The notes below the pieces were generated by a model that saw only the letters and a list, made by a program, of their open reading frames with translations, was not told where the DNA came from and made no database searches. Below are positions 57,388 through 64,000 of a stretch of 64,000 bases of DNA, piece by piece; position 1 is the stretch's first letter; the number at the start of each line of letters is the position of its first letter. Where the stretch lies: contig JAPKDQ010000002.1 in assembly GCA_028822445.1 (NCBI GenBank), positions 186,001 through 250,000 on the forward strand, in the 5' to 3' direction. This DNA is from Rhodospirillaceae bacterium (lineage in GTDB: Bacteria > Pseudomonadota > Alphaproteobacteria > Rhodospirillales > Rhodospirillaceae). Made by a program: the position numbers and the translations under genes.

Positions 57388-59802
57388 ATGTCCGTTACTG
57401 TCCGCCCCGTTTTAAAAACACAACCTGTCCGTCTTCCTATTGAAGGTATGACCTGCCCGGCTTGTGCGACATATTTAGAAAAGGCGTTATTGTGCGTCCC
57501 GGGCATTGAATCGGTCTCCGTCAATTTTGCTTTGGAACAAGCAAGCGTTGACGTCGACCCAAACAAGGCATTGATTTCTGATGTTGTTGCCGCGGTTGGG
57601 CGAGCGGGATTTTTGGTTCCCGACGATGAATTTATTTTTATATTAGATGGGATGACCTGTGCGGCCTGCGCCGCACGGTCTGAAAAGGTTTTGTTCCGTG
57701 TTCCAGGTGTTTCGTCGGCGTCTGTGAATTTTGCCATCGAGCGGGCGACAGTGTCTGCGCCAAAGGGGACGGTTACGTTTGATGTGCTGGCCGATGCTAT
57801 TTCTAAGGCTGGCTTTCACGCGCGTAAACCTTCTAGTGACCTTAGCGTCGATGTTCTAAACAAAAAACAAAAAGCGCTCTCAAAAGAATTCTTAACCCTA
57901 ATTTTTGCCACCGTGCTGACGCTACCTCTTGTCTCGCAAATGGGAGCCCATGTTATGGGAATTGGGTTCCACCTCTCACCCTGGGGCGAACTTGCGCTTG
58001 CATTACCAGTGCAATTCTTTGCCGGTGCACGATTCTATCGTGGAGCGTGGAATGTTTTGCGCGCAAGCTCAGCCAACATGGATGTGCTTGTGGTAATGGG
58101 CACGACTGCTGCGTTTGGCTATAGCGTTTATCTTCTTGCCTTGCTCGGTAATGCCGCCACCGGGCAACTATACTTCGAGGCCTCGGCCGTTATCATTACG
58201 CTTGTCCTGTTTGGTAAATTTTTAGAATCGCGTGCGAAGCGTGGAACTACCGCTTCCATTAGGTCTCTTATGACGTTGCGTCCCGATGTCGCGCGGGTGA
58301 AGCGCGATAGAGATGTTATGGAAGTGCCTGTTGATCAAGTTCGTTTTGGAGACATGGTTCTAGTTCGTCCTGGTGAAAAGATCCCTGTCGATGGCTACAT
58401 TGAAGAGGGACAGATTGCTGTTGATGAGTCGCTTCTGACAGGAGAAAGCTTACCCGTTAAAAAAGCCCCGGGTGACAACGTGATCGGCGGCTCCATCAAC
58501 GGAACTGCTCTCTTGACTATTCGTGCGACGCGGGTAGGCGCAGACTCAACACTCTCGCGTATTATTAAACTGGTTGAGAATGCGCAAAGCGGTAAAGCGC
58601 CGGTACAGCGTTTAGTTGATAAAGTTTCTGCTGTATTTGTTCCCGTTGTCATCGTCATTGCAACGACTACTTTTGCAGGCTGGTTGTTTTCTGGTGGAAC
58701 GTTTGAACAAGCTCTGGTTTCAGCCGTTTCGGTTTTGGTTATTGCCTGTCCCTGCGCTCTCGGCCTTGCAACGCCAACGGCGATTGTGGTCGGCACCGGC
58801 GCTGCCGCGCGCGCGGGGATTCTAATAAAAGATGTTGAAGCTTTAGAGTGCGCCCATCGTGTCGACACGGTAATTTTTGACAAGACGGGAACCCTAACTA
58901 AAGGCCAACCCGCCGTTGTCGATTTTCAAATTCTGAGTGGAAGTGAGAACGATGTGATTGCTCTTGCATCTTCAGTACAGACGGGTAGCGAACACCCTCT
59001 CGCTAAAGCAATACTATCGCTTGCACACCAGAAAAATATTTCTGTTTTGCCTCTTAAAGAATTTCAAAGTGTCACCGGTCGTGGAGTTTCTGGTCGCGTT
59101 AAAGACCGGGGCATCCTTTTTGGTAATCGCGAGTTTCTAGATGAGTCCGGTATCAATACCGAGCCTGTTTTAGGTCGGGTGATGGAGTGGGAACAAAACG
59201 CCCATACCGTTATTTGGATGTCCGTTGATGGCACCCTCGCCGCTGTCTTTGCTTTGGCAGACCCTGTGCGCAAAGAAGCCAAAACTGCTGTGAGCATTCT
59301 GAAAAGACTCGGTATTCAATCGCTTCTTCTGTCTGGTGATGCACCGGCCGCCGCAATGGCTGCCGCAAAATTAGTTGGTATTGATCATGCGTATGGTGGG
59401 GTGTCTCCTGGAGACAAAGCCGCTGCAGTGAGCGAACTTCATGCTAAACACCATATCGTTGCCATGGTCGGCGATGGTGTCAACGACGCGCCTGCTTTAG
59501 CCATCGCTGATGTGGGGGTTGCTATGGGGAGCGGGACGGATGTGGCTATGGAAACAGCCGCAATTACACTTATGCGGTCAGACCCCCGTCTCGTCGCGGC
59601 GGCATTTGGTATCAGTCGCGCGACGTGGCGAAAGATCCAACAGAATTTATTCTGGGCATTTATCTATAACGTAATAGGCATTCCGCTTGCCGCGTTTGGT
59701 TATCTCAGTCCGGCTGTTGCCGGTGCAGCTATGGCCGCGTCTAGCGTGAGTGTTGTGGCTAATGCTTTGCTGTTGCGTCGTTGGCGCCCGGTTCTACACT
59801 AA
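57388..59802 (+). CDS. copA: Copper-exporting P1B-type ATPase
   Basis: Copper-transporting P-type ATPase of 804 residues. Two N-terminal metal-binding domains carry GMTCPAC (residue 20) and GMTCAAC (near 89). The membrane part has the CPC motif [19 protein letters not shown], followed by the phosphorylation site DKTGTLTKG, the HP dipeptide in SEHPLAKAI and the hinge [16 protein letters not shown]. Export of Cu(I) is expected. A CueR-type promoter with the predicted transcript start at the ATG precedes it. A broken HMA frame follows. Confidence 0.97.
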   Translation: MSVTVRPVLKTQPVRLPIEGMTCPACATYLEKALLCVPGIESVSVNFALEQASVDVDPNKALISDVVAAVGRAGFLVPDDEFIFILDGMTCAACAARSEKVLFRVPGVSSASVNFAIERATVSAPKGTVTFDVLADAISKAGFHARKPSSDLSVDVLNKKQKALSKEFLTLIFATVLTLPLVSQMGAHVMGIGFHLSPWGELALALPVQFFAGARFYRGAWNVLRASSANMDVLVVMGTTAAFGYSVYLLALLGNAATGQLYFEASAVIITLVLFGKFLESRAKRGTTASIRSLMTLRPDVARVKRDRDVMEVPVDQVRFGDMVLVRPGEKIPVDGYIEEGQIAVDESLLTGESLPVKKAPGDNVIGGSINGTALLTIRATRVGADSTLSRIIKLVENAQSGKAPVQRLVDKVSAVFVPVVIVIATTTFAGWLFSGGTFEQALVSAVSVLVIACPCALGLATPTAIVVGTGAAARAGILIKDVEALECAHRVDTVIFDKTGTLTKGQPAVVDFQILSGSENDVIALASSVQTGSEHPLAKAILSLAHQKNISVLPLKEFQSVTGRGVSGRVKDRGILFGNREFLDESGINTEPVLGRVMEWEQNAHTVIWMSVDGTLAAVFALADPVRKEAKTAVSILKRLGIQSLLLSGDAPAAAMAAAKLVGIDHAYGGVSPGDKAAAVSELHAKHHIVAMVGDGVNDAPALAIADVGVAMGSGTDVAMETAAITLMRSDPRLVAAAFGISRATWRKIQQNLFWAFIYNVIGIPLAAFGYLSPAVAGAAMAASSVSVVANALLLRRWRPVLH

Positions 59803-59834
59803 AATTATGGGGCTATTTTTTAGGGGCATCGTTC

Positions 59835-59920
59835 ATGACAAAGGCTCTTATTCCCGTTGAAAGCATGAGCTGTGGCGGGTGCAGGTCAACCGCATAGAGG
59901 TATTCCTTGGGGTGAACTAA
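59835..59920 (+). pseudogene. HMA (CopZ-like) copper chaperone remnant
   Basis: ATG 59835 opens MTKALIPVESMSCGGCRSTA and stops at 59895-59897. MSCGGC is the metal-binding loop of CopZ/HMA proteins. Shifting frame just after the second Cys, at 59885, gives VNRIEVFLGVN, the expected helix, ending in a stop at 59918-59920. A 2-base insertion (AG) explains the shift. The rest of the domain is missing. Confidence 0.55.
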
Positions 59921-59924
59921 AAAC

Positions 59925-60317
59925 TCAATCTAGAAATGTTTGTACAAGCGTTGCTTTTGCTATGACGCGCCCATCGGACTCTCTGGACAATGTCGCTTCT
60001 GCAAAGGCCTGTCGTTTACCGTGACTGGTTAACGTCGATTCTCCGATTATGGGTTCGTCGAGTTTAGCGCCCCGCAAAAAAGACGTCGACATCTGTGCCG
60101 TTGTGAACATTCGTCCGCCACCTGCGTACCAGGTCGCTAATCCGGCCACATCATCCAGCATGGCGGAGAGGTATCCGCCCAGCACTCTGCCAGCCGGATT
60201 CATTAGCTCTTTATCGGGAACGTAGCGGACTGAGCCAATACCCGTTGCTTTATCAAAGCCGATTGCTTCACCACCCAAGAGCGCACGCCCTTTGACGGGG
60301 GGCGTTTTCTCGATCAC
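59925..60317 (-). CDS. PaaI-family hotdog thioesterase
   Basis: A 130-residue hotdog-fold protein. GEAIGFDKATGIGSVRYVPDKELMNPAGRVLGGYLSAML is the thioesterase motif region, shown here by NPAGRVLGGYLSAMLDD near residue 45. The C-terminal strands (SFLRGAKLDEPIIGE) complete the fold. The start is GTG 60317 overlapping the nitronate monooxygenase stop in GTGA; the frame runs further upstream. It should hydrolyse an acyl-CoA; the substrate is unknown. Confidence 0.82.
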   Translation of the reverse strand: MIEKTPPVKGRALLGGEAIGFDKATGIGSVRYVPDKELMNPAGRVLGGYLSAMLDDVAGLATWYAGGGRMFTTAQMSTSFLRGAKLDEPIIGESTLTSHGKRQAFAEATLSRESDGRVIAKATLVQTFLD

Positions 60318-61300
60318 AATTTTGCTTTCGCTGCGTCGTACTCGACTTTGAGTTGGGCGATTAAGGTTGCGACCGGCTGCACTTTGTCGACGGCACGAAC
60401 GCCTTGGCCAGCAGACCAAATATCTTTCCAAGCTTTATTTTTCTCCGGCCCATCGTGGCGGCTTTCGAAACTTTTGTCTTTGCGAGGTTTGAGCGCGGCG
60501 GGGTCCATACCTGCTTTGATGATCGAGGACTTCAAGTAGTTGGCTGGAACACCGGTGAAGTGAGCGGTCAGCATGATGTCTTCTTCTGTCGCCTCGACCA
60601 GCATTTCGCGATAGCTCTCAGGTGCGAGGCTTTCCTCCGTCGCGATGAAGCGGGTTCCTAGGTATCCAAAATCTGCCCCCAGCACCTCTGCCGCACGCAC
60701 GCCAGCGCCGTCGACAATACCGCCACCGAGGATGATTGGGCCACCAAAGAAAGACCGGATGGCAGGAACGAAGGAGAAGCCGGTGACAAACCCTGTGTGG
60801 CCACCAGCGCCTGCTGAGACCAGCACTAAACCGTCGGCACCCGCGTCCACAGCTTTCTTGGCATAGGTCACGGAGTTCACATCAGCAAAAACCAGCCCGC
60901 CATAGTCGTGCACTTTTTCTACCACGCGCCTTGGTGATCCCAGCGCCGTGATAACGATCTCGGGCTTGTACTGCTGCAGTAGCGCAAAGTCCTTATCGAA
61001 ACGCTTGGAGGTGGAATGGCAGATGATGTTTGCCGCCCACGGCGCAATTGTTCCCGGGTTGTTTTTCTCCGCCTCAGCTAGTTCTTTGGTGATCCGCTCA
61101 AACCATTCTTCTAACGCCGAGATCGGCCGAGCATTCATGGTTGGAAATGACCCGATCACACCAGCTTTGCACGCTGCGATGACCAAATCTGGACCTGACA
61201 CGAGAAACATGGGCGCGGAAAAGGCGGGAATCGTCAGGCGTGATTTGATGGCTGCGACCTTGTCGGCGACGGTCGCCGCTGGAGAAGAACTATCCGGCAT
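60314..61300 (-). CDS. Nitronate monooxygenase (2-nitropropane dioxygenase family)
   Basis: FMN-dependent TIM-barrel enzyme of 328 residues. IPAFSAPMFLVSGPDLVIAA opens it; FADVNSVTYAKKAVDAGADG, SAGAGGHTGF and GGGIVDGAGVRAAEVLGADFGYLGTRFIA hold the FMN-binding loops. Members oxidise alkyl nitronates, and some act on other acids. It overlaps the ligase upstream by 11 bases and the thioesterase downstream by 4, a tight operon. Exact substrate unknown. Confidence 0.9.
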   Translation of the reverse strand: MPDSSSPAATVADKVAAIKSRLTIPAFSAPMFLVSGPDLVIAACKAGVIGSFPTMNARPISALEEWFERITKELAEAEKNNPGTIAPWAANIICHSTSKRFDKDFALLQQYKPEIVITALGSPRRVVEKVHDYGGLVFADVNSVTYAKKAVDAGADGLVLVSAGAGGHTGFVTGFSFVPAIRSFFGGPIILGGGIVDGAGVRAAEVLGADFGYLGTRFIATEESLAPESYREMLVEATEEDIMLTAHFTGVPANYLKSSIIKAGMDPAALKPRKDKSFESRHDGPEKNKAWKDIWSAGQGVRAVDKVQPVATLIAQLKVEYDAAKAKL

Positions 61301-62813
61301 AGGTGTCTCTCAATTCTGCTTTCTGAATTTTGCCTTGTGCACTACGCGGCAACTTATCTGTAAATGAAACGTGTTTCGGCACTTTGTACCGGGCCAGGTA
61401 TTCTGTACAACGTTTCTTCACAGTGGCTGCGTTAAGAGCGCCAGCATTTTTTAGTACGATGATCGCGTGTCCTACCTCTCCCCACTGTTCGTCTAAAACA
61501 CCGATAACGGCGGCTTCAGAGATCTCAGGAAGCAATGCTAGTGTGCTCTCAATTTCTGCTGGATAAACGTTTTCGCCGCCAGAAATGAACATGTCTTTCT
61601 TACGGTCAACCACGTAAAGCGCACCTTCCTCATCCAGGTGGCCGATATCTCCGGTCTTAAACCAGCCGTCCGCTGTGCGACTTGCCGCGGTTAGGTCGGG
61701 CGCGTTCCAATATCCAGGTGTGACACCTTCACTATTAATTTGAATTTCACCGTTCTCGCCTTGCGGCACAAGGGCATCGGTGTCATCCGCAATCCGAATT
61801 TCTGTGCCGATTACTGACCACCCAACGCACCCCAGTTTCTTTTGCGCTTGCTCTGGTGGAAGCGTTGCAACACCAAAGACCTCGGTCATACCGTATGAGT
61901 TACATAGCATGAGGCCTTTGCCTTGGTATTGCGTCAGTAATTCTTCTGTAACCGGTGCGCCGCCGACACCTGCCCGGACCAGGGATGGAAAAGTGGCATC
62001 ATCAAACCCTGCACATTGAGCCATCATCTGAAATTGGACTGGCACCCCTAAAGTATGGGTAATCCCCAGTTTAGGGTCAGATAAATAGGATAGGGCTTCT
62101 TCGGCATCCCAATGCCGCATGATGTGAACTGTGCCGCCGTAGTAAAACAATGGAAGTGCAAAGGAATTTAGCCCCGCAGTATGAAACATAGGGGCTGCTG
62201 TTAATGTCCGCGTTGCGCTTCCCAGAATTGTATGCGCTGCTTGATTAACGGCCATTGCCTGCATTCGCCATGTGCTGATGACACCCTTTGGCCGACCTGT
62301 CGTCCCTGAGGTGTAAAGAAGATTAGCGGTCATATTGAGATCGAGCTTGGCAAAGCCCTCCCATGTATCGGCGGTTACAATATCGGTTTCGAATGGGCTG
62401 TCATCTCTATCGTTTCTCCACCAACTCTGCAGATTGAGCTCGCGGACCGACGATTCAAAAGCTGTGTCGACAATCATCACTGTGGGCATGGCATCTTCAA
62501 CGATCGCCGCGAGTTCTGGCGGCGCAAGACGCCAGTTTACAGGCATGTAAATTGCCCCTAGCCGCCAGCAGGCGAAAAGAATCTCATAGAGATCAATTGA
62601 ATTGTAGGCCACCACCATCACTCTATCGCCCAAGCCAACGGAATACTGATGAGCGAGAATTGAGGCGATCTTTTGTGACCGGTCGAGCATGCCTTGATAG
62701 GTTGTGCGTCGCCCAGTCGCCAAGTCATGGAGCGCAAGTGCGTCTGGTGACGTTTCACATTGTCTCGTGAGCCAGTCACATAAAATTGGTTTTAGCGTTA
62801 GATCGTCATTCAC
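61290..62813 (-). CDS. Acyl-CoA synthetase (AMP-forming)
   Basis: A 507-residue ANL-superfamily ligase. The ATP-binding loop LLYTSGTTGRPKGVIS near residue 165, YGMTEVFG near 308, GWFKTGDIGHLDEEG near 385 and the final catalytic Lys in RSAQGKIQKAEL are present. The chain-length or aromatic specificity is not predictable. The start is GTG 62813; the nearby ATG is out of frame. It heads the ligase-monooxygenase-thioesterase operon and may activate the acid that the others process. Confidence 0.93.
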   Translation of the reverse strand: MNDDLTLKPILCDWLTRQCETSPDALALHDLATGRRTTYQGMLDRSQKIASILAHQYSVGLGDRVMVVAYNSIDLYEILFACWRLGAIYMPVNWRLAPPELAAIVEDAMPTVMIVDTAFESSVRELNLQSWWRNDRDDSPFETDIVTADTWEGFAKLDLNMTANLLYTSGTTGRPKGVISTWRMQAMAVNQAAHTILGSATRTLTAAPMFHTAGLNSFALPLFYYGGTVHIMRHWDAEEALSYLSDPKLGITHTLGVPVQFQMMAQCAGFDDATFPSLVRAGVGGAPVTEELLTQYQGKGLMLCNSYGMTEVFGVATLPPEQAQKKLGCVGWSVIGTEIRIADDTDALVPQGENGEIQINSEGVTPGYWNAPDLTAASRTADGWFKTGDIGHLDEEGALYVVDRKKDMFISGGENVYPAEIESTLALLPEISEAAVIGVLDEQWGEVGHAIIVLKNAGALNAATVKKRCTEYLARYKVPKHVSFTDKLPRSAQGKIQKAELRDTYAG

Positions 62814-62831
62814 GTTTGGCGCCCATACGAC

Positions 62832-63893
62832 TCAAAAGCGTAAAATTGCAGAGCTAATGAGTCCTATATCATCGAACTCAGGCCCTCCAGCGGGTTCTTG
62901 ACCAACCCAAAACCCGGTCATCCCAAGTTTGACGCCGCGGACAAGAATGTAAGACGCCTCCAGCTTGCCTTGATCGACCTTGTCTTTCACAGCAGCATTA
63001 TCAGTAGTACCGGCCCGCACTCGAAGGTAGGATGCGCCAATTCCCCACGGCCCAATTTCATAGGTCGTGGCAAGACCAAGAGTAGACGAGTTTAGTTTGT
63101 CATCCGGAGTTGACCGAATGAAACTTCCACCAACTGTAAAGCCGCCCAGTTCAGCCTGGGCGCTGACATTCCAGGCTGTCTCGCCGTCATTGCCAAGTGT
63201 TCTTGATTGGCTATCAAAATAACCGCCTACAAGACCTAACTTTCCGGCCTTAATTCGACCCTCCCAAGCGGCGCTGACCTCCCAAGCATTGTTGTCTCTG
63301 GTGCTTTTATCGAAGTATCCATCTTCCCCCTGGGTGGTCGTCGGGAAGTAATTGGCACCGACAGTGAGCCCACGAATTGTTGGTGACTCATAGCCAATCT
63401 GGAAGGCATCGCCCGTGAACCTTTCAAAGGTCATAATGTCTTTGACGCCAATCATCGTGCGCTGTGGAACGATCCGGCCAATAATTTCGTCGTCTTCATA
63501 AGCGACATACGGCGTTTCATAGCTGAAATTTTGGTTAAAACCCTCCTTTTCACCGATATTTAGTCTCCCAAACGCCGTTTTAACATCTAGGTACTGTTCG
63601 TCTACTTCGCCACTGTTCTTATTTTCGGCGCGCATTTCGATCTTGGCAGAAATCTCAACGCCGTTGTCGAGCACGGTTTTTCCGGAGAAATAGACTTCAA
63701 CGTCGGACAGAGCCCCGGATGAGTTGAGTGATTCACCCGGTAATTGGTCCACATCCGCAAAGAAGAAGTACTGCTCCATCTTTCCGCCTAAGGAGAGCTT
63801 AATTTGTTCCGCGGCACCGGCTTTCTGGGCCAAGGGGGCGCCCAGACCTATAAAAAGAACGCAAATGGGGATGAGATAAAGTCGTGTGACCAT
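62832..63893 (-). CDS. Outer-membrane porin
   Basis: A 353-residue predicted beta-barrel porin of the general bacterial type common in Rhodospirillales. ATG 63893 opens a signal peptide (MVTRLYLIPICVLFIGLGA to GAAEQ). The mature part has alternating short strands and loops (SLGGKMEQYFFFAD, GEKEGFNQNFSYETPYVA) and ends in Phe (SSAILRF), the usual BAM signal. GGAG lies about 11 bases before the ATG. The pore's selectivity is unknown. Confidence 0.92.
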   Translation of the reverse strand: MVTRLYLIPICVLFIGLGAPLAQKAGAAEQIKLSLGGKMEQYFFFADVDQLPGESLNSSGALSDVEVYFSGKTVLDNGVEISAKIEMRAENKNSGEVDEQYLDVKTAFGRLNIGEKEGFNQNFSYETPYVAYEDDEIIGRIVPQRTMIGVKDIMTFERFTGDAFQIGYESPTIRGLTVGANYFPTTTQGEDGYFDKSTRDNNAWEVSAAWEGRIKAGKLGLVGGYFDSQSRTLGNDGETAWNVSAQAELGGFTVGGSFIRSTPDDKLNSSTLGLATTYEIGPWGIGASYLRVRAGTTDNAAVKDKVDQGKLEASYILVRGVKLGMTGFWVGQEPAGGPEFDDIGLISSAILRF

Positions 63894-64000
63894 TGGACCA
63901 AAGCTCCACACAGTTAATTTTGTATTTATAATATTCGCTAAAAATAGGTCATATCTGTATCAGTGCAATATGATTTACACTCCGATCCTGGATCAACCTC
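63894..64000. other. AT-rich porin upstream region
   Basis: The last 107 bases precede the porin start on the minus strand and should carry its promoter. TTGATC and TCATAT with 17-base spacing are a weak match; no gene is visible. Confidence 0.3.

Overview
The window is chromosomal DNA of a Gram-negative alphaproteobacterium, probably a Rhodospirillales-like, possibly marine lineage of moderate GC. No rRNA gives a direct placement; the evidence is gene content and order. The run ppsR-maf-aroE-coaE-dnaQ facing secB, the run mnmE-mnmG-rsmG-parA-parB, hrcA-grpE divergent from rph-rdgB-hemW, a Tim44-domain protein beside mltA, and ftsK-lolA with hslVU are arrangements I know from alphaproteobacteria. 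I saw no tRNA, rRNA, insertion sequence, phage gene or CRISPR array.

Layout. 1-8.6 kb: a truncated membrane protein, mutS, a DUF3891 protein, an AmpG-type permease, typA and an adenosine-kinase-like gene. 8.6-9.0 kb: a decayed EI24-domain gene. 9.0-20 kb: nth, dapB, dnaJ, dnaK, alkB, three ASCH-domain genes behind an exported sugar dehydrogenase gene, grpE and hrcA. 20-26 kb: rph, rdgB and hemW, then a small accessory stretch (methyltransferase, coiled-coil protein, NAD-binding protein, VOC protein). 26-35 kb: an aminotransferase, ftsK, lolA, a possible small RNA, hslVU, and feoAB behind a Fur-box-like site. 35-43.5 kb: XRE regulator, Smr protein, mltA, Tim44 protein, fxsA, secB, then the overlapping operon dnaQ-coaE-aroE-maf-ppsR.

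At 43.55-44.15 kb lies an AT-rich, gene-free stretch between ppsR (the family of Rickettsia RP001) and rho. It is the best candidate for the chromosomal replication origin. About 10 kb away are two perfect parS sites in the start of rsmG, next to parA and parB. The segment therefore appears to hold the origin together with its segregation machinery.

44-64 kb: rho, quinone oxidoreductase, ogt, a thioredoxin-domain protein, a short gene coupled to mnmE, a Bcr/CflA-type exporter, mnmG-rsmG-parA-parB, a histidine phosphatase, copA with a MerR/CueR-type 19-bp-spacer promoter and a broken HMA remnant behind it, an overlapping thioesterase/nitronate monooxygenase/acyl-CoA ligase operon, and a porin.

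Most genes are housekeeping. The parts worth a second look are the candidate origin, the ASCH triplet (one copy apparently exported), the C8/G7 tract pair at the start of parA, the probably leaderless copA promoter, a possible structured RNA before hslV, and two gene remnants.
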